This document shows positions 1 to 5,015 of a stretch of 5,015 bases of DNA, piece by piece; positions within the stretch are counted from its first letter, which is position 1; each line of letters opens with the position of its first letter. The notes beneath the pieces are model-generated. The model worked only from the letters and a program-made list of their open reading frames with translations, was not told where the DNA came from and searched no databases. The stretch spans positions 1 to 5,015 of the forward strand of contig CAJXXO010000213.1 of assembly GCA_913062655.1 (NCBI GenBank). The letters are read 5' to 3'. This DNA is from an uncultured Bacteroidota bacterium. GTDB lineage: Bacteria; Bacteroidota; Bacteroidia; Chitinophagales; S012-47. The position numbers and the translations under genes were made by a program.

Positions 1-297
1 ACGGAGCAGGCCATTATCGAACACTTTCTGACAGAACTGGACGAAATTTTTGACGGAAAAGCCTCTCAGCACTACATCAAACACATCATTCAAAACTGGT
101 CCAAAGAACCGTACATCAGGGGTGCTTACGCTTACGCTATTGACGGAAAGAAAAAGCAAGTCATACCAACCTTGCAGGAGCCTGTAGACAACAAGGTGTT
201 TTTTGCCGGTGAAGCCCTCTCCATCGAGAACCAGGCCATGGTGCATGGCGCCTGTGAATCGGCATACCAGGCAGCGGCAACGATGATCACGACATAG
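1..297 (+). CDS. Flavin monoamine oxidase family protein, C-terminal fragment
   Basis: The window opens inside this gene; frame 1 reads 98 codons to a TAG stop at 295-297, and the start lies upstream. The visible end matches the C-terminus of the FAD-dependent amine oxidase superfamily (monoamine oxidase / L-amino-acid oxidase type). There is a W-S-K-E-P-Y-I-R-G-A-Y-A-Y stretch around residues 33-45 of the fragment, corresponding to the family's conserved W..e.y..G.y region. After it comes FFAGEALSIENQAMVHGACE, which fits the FAD-contacting FAGEAtS....G..hGA.eSG segment, followed by the usual closing helix (AYQAAATMI). Family members oxidise primary or secondary amines to imines with release of hydrogen peroxide; the substrate cannot be read from this part, and the N-terminal Rossmann dinucleotide-binding motif is outside the window. 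A related FAD enzyme of the phytoene-desaturase type is a less likely alternative. A probable terminator follows 35 bp downstream. Confidence 0.8.
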   Translation, partial: TEQAIIEHFLTELDEIFDGKASQHYIKHIIQNWSKEPYIRGAYAYAIDGKKKQVIPTLQEPVDNKVFFAGEALSIENQAMVHGACESAYQAAATMITT

Positions 298-331
298 TTG
301 ATCAAGTAATTACCATTTTATGACCACTAGC

Positions 332-370
332 GGTACACCCTGTACCTGATTTCTTCCTTTGCTTTTTTTG
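332..370 (+). terminator. Probable intrinsic terminator of the amine oxidase gene
   Basis: A perfect 6-bp stem (332-337 GGTACA with 341-346 TGTACC) closes a 3-nt CCC loop. It is followed by a pyrimidine-rich tract that includes seven Ts at about 362-369. The T-run is displaced from the stem by roughly 15 nt, so termination strength is uncertain, but the position 35 bp after the stop codon fits. Confidence 0.45.
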
Positions 371-553
371 GCAAACAATCCTTATGAATGGATAGCGTAT
401 CTGGCACAAAGCTTTTAAGGCATCAGCATGTATCTCATCGGCTAACCTTGATAGCACCCAATAATCATTCTTTCGTTAACTATATTTGGTGTGATTCTAG
501 TATCTGTGAAGGGGCTACTACCTTTCAGGAATAATACGTAAACACCGACATAC
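371..553. other. Intergenic spacer with no gene seen
   Basis: The 256-bp region between the amine oxidase stop and the small membrane protein gene contains the hairpin described above and one promoter-like box. No start-to-stop frame with protein-like composition and no tRNA-like or other structured RNA could be recognised. The opposite-strand frame that enters this region from 714 is a shadow of the downstream gene. Confidence 0.5.
481..488 (+). promoter_or_regulatory. Candidate -7 box for the small membrane protein gene
   Basis: TATATTTG matches the Bacteroidetes -7 consensus TAnnTTTG exactly. It would place a transcript start near 495 and a 5' leader of about 60 nt. The nearest upstream TTG (448-450) is 30 nt away, beyond the usual spacing, so the -33 element is weak or absent. 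The call rests on one short box. Confidence 0.3.
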
Positions 554-805
554 ATGACACCACAGGACTTCTCCCAACTTTCGGACCAGGAACTGCTGGC
601 TATGGCCAAAAAAGATCGGTCGACAGCTATCCTAAACGCCTTTCTGATCGGTTTTCTCATTGGTATCGTAATCTTCAGTATAGCGGTCAACAACTTTGGG
701 TTTCTGATGCTCATCCCTTTGTACCTGGCCTATAAGCTGGCCAACAACAAATCATTCGATCGCAGAGCCTTCCAAGCTGAGCTGAAATCGAGAAACCTGC
801 AATAA
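554..805 (+). CDS. Small two-helix membrane protein of unknown function
   Basis: This 83-residue protein has a charged, soluble N-terminus (residues 1-24, with the acidic/amphipathic stretch FSQLSDQELL). Two hydrophobic segments follow: about residues 26-45 (ILNAFLIGFLIGIVIFSIAV) and about 47-61 (NFGFLMLIPLYLAYK). The tail is basic and helical (SFDRRAFQAELKSRNLQ). The short loop between the segments predicts a helical hairpin in the inner membrane with both ends in the cytoplasm. The pattern 'LSDqELL..AKK..ST.I.NA.LIGFLIGI' is one I associate with short conserved Bacteroidetes proteins that are sometimes labelled FUSC-family, but it is far too short for a real FUSC transporter, so I assign no function. 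The ATG at 554 has no clear Shine-Dalgarno; it is preferred over Met17 because it retains the whole conserved N-terminal stretch. The gene stands alone and converges on pgk. Confidence 0.8.
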   Translation: MTPQDFSQLSDQELLAMAKKDRSTAILNAFLIGFLIGIVIFSIAVNNFGFLMLIPLYLAYKLANNKSFDRRAFQAELKSRNLQ

Positions 806-828
806 AAAAAGCACCCCGTTTGAGGTGC
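804..828 (-). terminator. Terminator of gap-pgk, shared with the convergent small gene
   Basis: Stem GCACC (811-815) pairs with GGTGC (824-828) around an 8-nt loop. Read on the minus strand, the hairpin is followed directly by seven Ts (810-804), a classical intrinsic terminator about 60 nt after the pgk stop. On the plus strand the same hairpin follows the small gene's TAA by 5 nt but has only a short CCTTTCC tail, so it should end that transcript less efficiently. The minus-strand T-run overlaps the last bases of the convergent gene's stop codon. Confidence 0.7.
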
Positions 829-887
829 CTTTCCATGATTTCTTATGGGCAGTTCACTTTCCCTTCTACCCTTTTAAACTTTTACCC

Positions 888-2078
888 TCAGTCGGCTATG
901 GCCTTGATACCCGGCAGCTCTTTGCCCTCCAGGAACTCCAGCATAGCACCGCCACCGGTGCTTACATAGCTCACCTGATCGGCAACGCCCATCTTGTTGA
1001 CGGCAGAGACACTGTCTCCACCCCCTACTAAGGAATAAGCGCCTTTCTGCGTGGCTTCCGCAACAGCTTGGGCTATGAACTTGGTTCCCTCTGCGAAGGC
1101 ATCCATTTCAAAGACCCCCATCGGGCCATTCCACAACAAGGTCTTCGACTGGCTGATCACCTTTTTGAAGGCTTCGCGCGCCTCAGGTCCAACGTCCAGT
1201 CCCATCCAACCATCCGGAATGGCATCGCTGGCACATGTCTGTGTATTGGCGTCTGCCGCAAAGTTATCTGCACACACCGAATCCACCGGCAGATATAGGT
1301 TTACGCCCTTCTTGTGCGCTTGCTCCAGGATGTCTTTCGCGGTATCGAGCTTTTCCTGCTCTACCAATGAGTTACCCACCTGACCGCCTTGGGCCGCAAA
1401 GAAGGTATACGCCATACCTCCACCGATGATGATGTTGTCGGCCTTGTTCAGCAGGTTCGTGATGATGGTGATCTTGTCAGACACCTTAGCGCCACCTAAA
1501 ATGGCAGTAAATGGTGAAGCGCTGTCATGCAGCACCTTGTTGCCATTCTCCACCTCATTGGCCATCAAGTGACCAAACATCTTCTTGCCGGTCTCGAAAT
1601 AGTCGGCAATAACTGCCGTAGAAGCATGTGCACGGTGCGCTGTACCAAAGGCATCGTTCACGTACACATCACCCAATTTGGCCAACTGCTGCGCAAAGTC
1701 TTTGTCACCGGCTTTCTCTGCATCATGATAGCGCAAGTTCTCCAGCAACAACACCTCACCTGTCTGCAAGGCAGCAGCCTTTTCTTCCGCTTCAGCTCCA
1801 ACACAATCGCTGGCAAAGGCTACGGGCCGACCGAGCTTATCGCTCAGATGAGACACAATATGTTGCAGTGAGAATTTCTCCTCTCGCGCTTTCGGACGAC
1901 CCAAATGTGACATCAATATCACACTGCCGCCATCGGCCAGGATCTTATTGATGGTAGGCAATGCGCCCCGAATACGGGTATCATCGGCTACCTGAAAATC
2001 ATCTGTCAATGGGACATTGAAGTCTACCCGAATCAGTGCTTTCTGTCCGGCAAAATCGTGATCAGCAATGGTTCGCAT
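888..2078 (-). CDS. pgk: Phosphoglycerate kinase
   Basis: This cytosolic glycolytic enzyme interconverts 1,3-bisphosphoglycerate + ADP and 3-phosphoglycerate + ATP. At 396 residues it is normal length for a bacterial monomer, with both domains intact. N-domain substrate-site motifs are RVDFNVPL (17-24, with D19 and N21), DTRIRG (33-38), SHLGRP (57-62), ENLRYH (113-118) and GTAHRAHAS (145-153), so the basic patch R35, H58, R61, R116, R149 is present. C-domain nucleotide-binding motifs are GGAKVSDK (195-202), the WNGPMGVFE segment, GGGDS (352-356) and STGGGA (373-378). The ATG at 2078 is chosen because the protein then starts with the family's usual lead-in to RVDFNVPL. It lies three bases after the gap stop codon and in the same frame, preceded by AAAGAGC as a weak ribosome-binding candidate inside the gap 3' end. 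No damaged or missing catalytic residue was seen. Confidence 0.97.
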   Translation of the reverse strand: MRTIADHDFAGQKALIRVDFNVPLTDDFQVADDTRIRGALPTINKILADGGSVILMSHLGRPKAREEKFSLQHIVSHLSDKLGRPVAFASDCVGAEAEEKAAALQTGEVLLLENLRYHDAEKAGDKDFAQQLAKLGDVYVNDAFGTAHRAHASTAVIADYFETGKKMFGHLMANEVENGNKVLHDSASPFTAILGGAKVSDKITIITNLLNKADNIIIGGGMAYTFFAAQGGQVGNSLVEQEKLDTAKDILEQAHKKGVNLYLPVDSVCADNFAADANTQTCASDAIPDGWMGLDVGPEAREAFKKVISQSKTLLWNGPMGVFEMDAFAEGTKFIAQAVAEATQKGAYSLVGGGDSVSAVNKMGVADQVSYVSTGGGAMLEFLEGKELPGIKAIAD

Positions 2079-2081
2079 GAT

Positions 2082-3074
2082 TTAGCTCTTTTTCATCACC
2101 AATTCCGTCAGGTCGGCCAGACGGGTAGCGTAGCCGGCTTCATTATCGTACCAGCCTACCACTTTCACTAGCGTACCATCTACCTGCGTCAATTGAGAAT
2201 CGTAAATACAACTGTGCGGGTTTCCAATAATATCAGATGATACAAGCGGCTCATCTGCAAACTGCATGTAGCCATGCAAGTTGGTCTCAGAAGCACGCAA
2301 GAAGGCACGCTGCACTTCTTCCAGGTTGGTTTCTTTCTCTACCACACAAGTCAACTCCGTCAATGAGCCATCGATCACCGGTACACGTACGGCACCGCCA
2401 TCGAGCTTGCCTTTCAATTCTGGCATTACCAGGCCGATAGCTTTAGCCGCTCCGGTTGAAGTAGGTACTATGTTGAAGGCGGCTGCACGGGCTCTGCGCA
2501 AGTCTTTGTGCGGACCATCCTGAATATTTTGGTCCGCTGTATAGGCATGGATAGTAGTCATAAAGCCCTTTACAATACCAAAATTGTCGTGCAGGGTCTT
2601 CACCATAGGTGCCAGACAGTTGGTAGTGCACGAAGCGTTGGAAAGCAGCGTATCATCTGCTGTAACTTCCTCGTCATTCACACCGAGTACAACTGTTTTA
2701 ATACCCCCTTGTGCGGGAGCCGAGAGCAAGACTTTTTTGGCACCGGCTGTGAGGTGCTTGCCCATTGTCTCCTCATTGCGGAAGCGCCCGGTACATTCGA
2801 GTACGACATCCACCTGCATATCCGCCCAAGGCAACTTTGCCGGATCCGGTTCAGCAGTGACCGTGATCGCTTTGTCGTCAATGAACAGGCTGTTCTCGTT
2901 CGCCTTCACTTCTTTGTTGAATTTACCCTGCGCAGAGTCGTACTTCAACAGGTGCGCAAGGGTATAATTATCTGTCAGGTCGTTAATCGCTACGATTTCA
3001 ATACCGGGTCGATCGATCAAAGAACGAAGAACCAATCTTCCGATACGTCCAAAACCATTAATGGCAACTTTCAT
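2082..3074 (-). CDS. gap: Type I glyceraldehyde-3-phosphate dehydrogenase
   Basis: This cytosolic tetrameric enzyme oxidises and phosphorylates glyceraldehyde 3-phosphate to 1,3-bisphosphoglycerate, the substrate of the adjacent pgk product. The 330-residue length is typical. The N-terminal Rossmann fold starts at once (INGFGRIGR, 5-13), and D32 at the end of the second strand (AINDLTD) indicates a preference for NAD over NADP. The catalytic segment SNASCTTNC places the nucleophile at C149, with H176 (TTIHAYT) as its base. The following DGPHKDLRRARAAAF and VPTSTGAAKA stretches are those of classical GapA-type enzymes. R230 and the C-terminal WYDNEAGYA (308-316) complete the phosphate and cofactor sites. 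No Shine-Dalgarno precedes the ATG, which is normal for this phylum; the start is fixed by the conserved MKVAINGFGR opening. It is first in a two-gene operon with pgk and has a consensus promoter about 40 bp upstream. Confidence 0.97.
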   Translation of the reverse strand: MKVAINGFGRIGRLVLRSLIDRPGIEIVAINDLTDNYTLAHLLKYDSAQGKFNKEVKANENSLFIDDKAITVTAEPDPAKLPWADMQVDVVLECTGRFRNEETMGKHLTAGAKKVLLSAPAQGGIKTVVLGVNDEEVTADDTLLSNASCTTNCLAPMVKTLHDNFGIVKGFMTTIHAYTADQNIQDGPHKDLRRARAAAFNIVPTSTGAAKAIGLVMPELKGKLDGGAVRVPVIDGSLTELTCVVEKETNLEEVQRAFLRASETNLHGYMQFADEPLVSSDIIGNPHSCIYDSQLTQVDGTLVKVVGWYDNEAGYATRLADLTELVMKKS

Positions 3075-3102
3075 TGTAGAATAGGGTTTAGTTAGCTAAA
3101 TA

Positions 3103-3117
3103 TTGCATGCGTTGCAA
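3103..3117. repeat. Short inverted repeat at the gap transcription start
   Basis: TTGCA (3103-3107) and TGCAA (3113-3117) are perfect inverted halves around a 5-nt centre. The site sits across the predicted start of the gap transcript and touches the -7 box, where a repressor operator could lie. It is short enough to arise by chance, and no regulator is encoded nearby. Confidence 0.3.
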
Positions 3118-3144
3118 AGTTAGCAGGCGCCCCATACTACACAA
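3115..3144 (-). promoter_or_regulatory. gap-pgk promoter (Bacteroidetes sigma-A type)
   Basis: Read on the minus strand, TTG (3144-3142), a 19-nt spacer and TAACTTTG (3122-3115) match the TTG-N17-23-TAnnTTTG layout known for Bacteroides and Flavobacterium housekeeping promoters. Transcription would begin around 3108, giving a leader of roughly 35 nt before the gap ATG. An inverted repeat TTGCA-N5-TGCAA (3103-3117) overlaps the predicted start and the end of the -7 box. Confidence 0.65.
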
Positions 3145-3179
3145 GTGATTAAGGTCAATATTTTTTATGGGCAAAGTTT

Positions 3180-3207
3180 TTGAAAATTGGGAAAGCTGTT
3201 ATCTTTG
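3180..3207 (+). promoter_or_regulatory. tRNA-Glu promoter (Bacteroidetes sigma-A type)
   Basis: TTG (3180-3182, the end of a TTTTTG run), a 17-nt spacer and TATCTTTG (3200-3207) form a complete match to the TTG-N17-23-TAnnTTTG pattern. The expected start near 3213-3215 leaves a leader of roughly 12 nt before the mature tRNA, which RNase P would remove. It points away from the gap promoter, with only 35 bp between the two -33 elements. Confidence 0.7.
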
Positions 3208-3226
3208 TGCCCGCACTAACCACAAT

Positions 3227-3298
3227 GGCCCGTTCGTCTAGGGGTTAGGACGCCAGGTTTTCATCCTGGTAACAGGGGTTCGAATCCCCTACGGGCTA
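3227..3298 (+). tRNA. tRNA-Glu (anticodon TTC)
   Basis: The 72-nt sequence folds into a full cloverleaf. The acceptor stem is GGCCCGT (3227-3233) with ACGGGCT (3291-3297), with discriminator A at 3298. The D-arm begins GTCT and ends AGGAC. The anticodon stem CCAGG/CCTGG closes the loop TTTTCAT, giving anticodon TTC, which reads GAA and GAG. The T-arm is AGGGG-TTCGAAT-CCCCT. The 3' CCA is not encoded (CTA is present), so it must be added by the nucleotidyltransferase. The first acceptor pair is a G-U wobble. It resembles E. coli tRNA-Glu closely in the D-arm, T-arm and variable region. The gene stands alone between its own promoter and terminator. Confidence 0.97.
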
Positions 3299-3300
3299 CT

Positions 3301-3342
3301 AAAACCCTGATTATCAACTGATAGTCAGGGTTTTTCTTTTTT
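3301..3342 (+). terminator. Strong intrinsic terminator of tRNA-Glu
   Basis: A 15-bp stem (3301-3315 with 3320-3334, including one T-G pair) closes a 4-nt AACT loop and runs into TTTTTCTTTTTT (3331-3342). It starts 2 nt after the tRNA's last base. The reverse strand carries only a short A/T run on the far side, so the main activity should be on the plus strand. Confidence 0.88.
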
Positions 3343-3453
3343 GCACAGCTCATTCCATTCTCTCTGCTTTTCGTTCACCATCGATTTTAAGCTATTCGCC
3401 ATTAGCAAGCTACCCTTGGCTAACAAGTAGGCGTATCGGCTAGTGTCGCCATC
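3343..3453. other. Spacer with an imperfect hairpin, no gene seen
   Basis: Between the tRNA terminator and the surface-protein promoter box no coding frame is supported. The only structure seen is TTAGCAAG (3402-3409) pairing with CTTG-G-CTAA (3415-3423) over a 5-nt loop with a single bulged G. There is no T-run after it, so it is not a terminator. It could be an operator or chance. Confidence 0.35.
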
Positions 3454-3461
3454 TACATTTG
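3454..3461 (+). promoter_or_regulatory. Candidate -7 box for the surface-protein gene
   Basis: TACATTTG is an exact TAnnTTTG match, 31 bp before the ATG at 3493, giving a leader of about 25 nt. No TTG lies 17-23 nt upstream (the nearest, 3416-3418, is 35 nt away), so this would be a promoter with a poor -33 region, perhaps activator-dependent. Confidence 0.4.
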
Positions 3462-3492
3462 GGTCATCATTTTCACAAAAACCCAATACAAG

Positions 3493-5015
3493 ATGAAAAC
3501 ACTATTCTTTCTCGTAAGCTTTTTTTGTTTATCGTGGGCCTACAGTCAGGCTCCTGAAGGACTGAACTACCAGGCAGTAGCACGTGACGGCAACGGTACC
3601 TTATTGCAGAATCAATCTGTTGATGTACAATTTTCCATCCGTTCCGGCTCTGCCAATGGCTCTGTAGTCTATGCCGAAAACCACACCCTATCCACCAATG
3701 ACTATGGGTTGTTTACCGCCATAATTGGCGAAGGAACTCCTTCTCAAGGCACCTTTGCCGCTATCGATTGGGGCACCAACAGCTACTACCTGCAAGTAGA
3801 GGTGGATGCCGGCAGTGGTATGGTGGACATGGGCACCACTCAATTGATGAGTGTACCCTATGCCTTGTACGCCAAGTCTGCCGGAAATGCAGCCAACTAC
3901 AATGCCGGTACGGGCATCAGCATAAATGGAAACACCATCTCCAACACGGGCGATACCAACCCGAATGATGACATCAATACGGGTACTGCAGCCGGTGGCG
4001 ACCTCTCAGGTACTTTCCCTAGCCCAAGTGTAATCGCTATCCAAGGACGAAGCATCTCTACCAATGTACCGGCAAATGGACAGGTACTGAAGTGGAATGG
4101 TAGTGCATGGGCACCGGGAAATGACAACTCAGGTGGTGGAAGTTTTAATCCAGGTACAGGTATTTCAATTTCTGGATCAACCATTAGCGCTCAAAACAGC
4201 CAAGCCATTTGGAATGCTAATGAGCTGCAAGGCCGAAGCATCTCTACAAACGTGCCCGCGAATGGTCAGGTACTGAAGTGGAATGGTAGTGCATGGGCGC
4301 CAGCCACAGACGCCACCGGTGGTGGAAATAGTATTTGGACACAAAATGGTAACCACATCAACTACACTACCGGTCACGTTGGTATTGGCACAACGAACCC
4401 GGGCAGACCATTGCATGTAAACGGTCGTGGCCGTTTCTCTGATGGCGGTGAGTTTTTCGATATTGAAACAAATGGAACCGGACAACTCGGCTTCTACCCT
4501 AACGGAGCGATCAATGCAGCCATGACAATTGACGATGATGCTGACTACGTAGGCTTGTATCGCAATACACCGCTTACCTCAAGTTCTCATTTTGATATCA
4601 ATTCTGATGCGGCTGCCAACACTTACGGAGGCATGTACATCAACACCAACTCTACACAAGCCAAGCCATTCTATGGATATGCTACAGGTGGTTTATCGCG
4701 TGCCTGGACGTATTACGATGGCGCCACCAACCAATTGCGCTTGAACAACAATGGAGACCACCTGGTGATAGCCAATAATGGCAACATAGGTATGGGTACA
4801 TCCAACCCAACCAAGACATTGGATATTGCGGGCACTCTATTGGTAAACAATGGGTCGGCTTCAATAGCCGCTAATGAAGCCAGTAGCCCTGAATTTGTTG
4901 AAATAACAAAGAACAATATGGTCACTGGTCGGGATCTGATTACATTGCAAGTGCAAACCAATGCACCCGATAATGGGCAGTTCATCGAATTTCAGAGAGG
5001 AAATGCTATTGAAGC
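3493..5015 (+). CDS. Secreted tail-fibre-like repeat protein (3' end beyond window)
   Basis: Open from ATG 3493 to the window edge: 507 complete codons with no stop. Residues 1-18 form a signal peptide (K2, hydrophobic core LFFLVSFFCLSWA, likely cleavage after AYS), so the product is exported. The mature start APEGLNYQAVARDG and a domain to about residue 130 (ending TTQLMSVPYALYAKSAG) match an N-terminal module common in Bacteroidetes secreted proteins. A glycine/asparagine/threonine-rich middle follows. It carries GDLSGTFPSPSV (near 172-183), two GTGISI-type motifs and two identical 25-residue modules ending in WAP, with GGG linkers. From about residue 295 come GIGTTNPGRPLHV and later GMGTSNPTKTLDI, typical of beta-structured fibre repeats. 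This resembles tail-fibre-like surface proteins that often end in an S74 (endosialidase-type) self-cleaving chaperone or a T9SS sorting domain; neither can be checked because the end is missing. Adhesion or a surface fibre is an inference. No Shine-Dalgarno is seen; the start is set by the signal peptide. Confidence 0.85.
   Translation, partial: MKTLFFLVSFFCLSWAYSQAPEGLNYQAVARDGNGTLLQNQSVDVQFSIRSGSANGSVVYAENHTLSTNDYGLFTAIIGEGTPSQGTFAAIDWGTNSYYLQVEVDAGSGMVDMGTTQLMSVPYALYAKSAGNAANYNAGTGISINGNTISNTGDTNPNDDINTGTAAGGDLSGTFPSPSVIAIQGRSISTNVPANGQVLKWNGSAWAPGNDNSGGGSFNPGTGISISGSTISAQNSQAIWNANELQGRSISTNVPANGQVLKWNGSAWAPATDATGGGNSIWTQNGNHINYTTGHVGIGTTNPGRPLHVNGRGRFSDGGEFFDIETNGTGQLGFYPNGAINAAMTIDDDADYVGLYRNTPLTSSSHFDINSDAAANTYGGMYINTNSTQAKPFYGYATGGLSRAWTYYDGATNQLRLNNNGDHLVIANNGNIGMGTSNPTKTLDIAGTLLVNNGSASIAANEASSPEFVEITKNNMVTGRDLITLQVQTNAPDNGQFIEFQRGNAIE
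3898..3942 (+). repeat. GTGISI motif repeat, copy 1
   Basis: This encodes residues 136-150 of the surface protein, YNAGTGISINGNTIS. It corresponds to copy 2 at 4144-4188 with conservative changes (Y/F, A/P, N/S, N/S). With the downstream 25-residue repeat it forms the first of two composite modules. Confidence 0.75.
4042..4116 (+). repeat. 25-residue repeat, copy 1
   Basis: This encodes residues 184-208 of the surface protein, beginning QGRSISTNVPANG and ending KWNGSAWAP. Its amino-acid sequence is identical to copy 2 at 4228-4302. The two DNA copies differ at nine positions, all third codon positions, and share an uninterrupted 32-nt stretch near the 3' end. Confidence 0.9.
4144..4188 (+). 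repeat. GTGISI motif repeat, copy 2
   Basis: This encodes residues 218-232, FNPGTGISISGSTIS, aligned with copy 1 at 3898-3942. It opens the second composite module, which is shorter than the first because it lacks the segment with the GDLSGTFPSPSV motif. Confidence 0.75.
4228..4302 (+). repeat. 25-residue repeat, copy 2
   Basis: This encodes residues 246-270, the same 25 amino acids as copy 1 at 4042-4116. Like copy 1 it is followed by a short polar stretch and a GGG linker (here ATDATGGG, after copy 1 GNDNSGGG), so the duplicated unit extends a little past the identical core. Confidence 0.9.

Noticed and set aside
442..714. A 90-codon minus-strand open frame overlapping the small membrane protein gene
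   Set aside because: It lies opposite a frame with clear membrane-protein composition, shows no recognisable domain, and runs into a promoter-like spacer; it is best read as a shadow.
1051..1951. Several plus-strand open frames antisense to pgk
   Set aside because: All lie within the pgk reading frame's complement and have no protein-family features.
2508..3095. A 195-codon plus-strand open frame antisense to gap
   Set aside because: It is cysteine- and histidine-rich in an unstructured way, has no recognisable motif, and is fully explained by codon bias of the certain gap gene on the other strand.
3227..3342. tRNA gene 3' end as a mobile-element attachment site
   Set aside because: tRNA genes are common integration targets, but no duplicate of the tRNA 3' end, integrase or change in composition is seen downstream within the window.
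3526..3528. Cysteine at residue 12 of the secreted protein as a possible lipobox
   Set aside because: It sits inside the hydrophobic core and lacks the L-(A/S/T)-(G/A)-C pattern; a normal signal-peptidase I site after AYS fits better.
3898..4302. Repeats considered as a CRISPR array
   Set aside because: There are only two copies of each unit, they are in frame and protein-coding, and their spacing and length do not fit an array.
4177..4985. Minus-strand open frames within the surface-protein gene
   Set aside because: They are shadows of a strongly supported plus-strand frame with signal peptide and internal repeats.

Overview
The window looks like an ordinary chromosomal segment from a member of the Bacteroidota (Bacteroidetes). 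The evidence is threefold. Several upstream regions carry the TAnnTTTG -7 box typical of that phylum, two of them with a TTG -33 element at the right distance. Genes start without recognisable Shine-Dalgarno sequences. The last gene begins with a signal peptide and a mature N-terminus (APEGLNYQAVARDG) seen on many secreted Bacteroidetes proteins. Base composition is roughly balanced and fairly even. No insertion sequence, CRISPR array, phage integration module or defence system is visible.

Layout from left to right. The 3' end of a flavin-dependent amine oxidase gene (1-297, +) is followed by a probable terminator and a 256-bp spacer. Next is a small two-helix membrane protein of unknown function (554-805, +). 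It converges on a glycolytic operon on the minus strand, gap (2082-3074) then pgk (888-2078). The small gene and the operon meet at one hairpin whose U-tract favours the minus-strand transcript. Upstream of gap, a compact region holds two back-to-back promoters: one drives gap-pgk leftward, the other drives a tRNA-Glu(TTC) gene (3227-3298, +) rightward. The tRNA ends in a strong intrinsic terminator. After a 150-bp spacer a large secreted, repeat-bearing protein (3493 to beyond the window end, +) begins. It resembles the tail-fibre-like surface proteins of Bacteroidetes.

Functionally, gap and pgk catalyse consecutive steps of lower glycolysis/gluconeogenesis, and their 3-nt spacing indicates co-transcription. 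The amine oxidase, the small membrane protein and the surface protein show no evident link to them or to each other. I did not find a convincing new biological system. The points most worth a second look are the in-frame gap/pgk junction, the paired consensus promoters between gap and tRNA-Glu, and the duplicated module in the surface protein whose copies differ only at synonymous sites.
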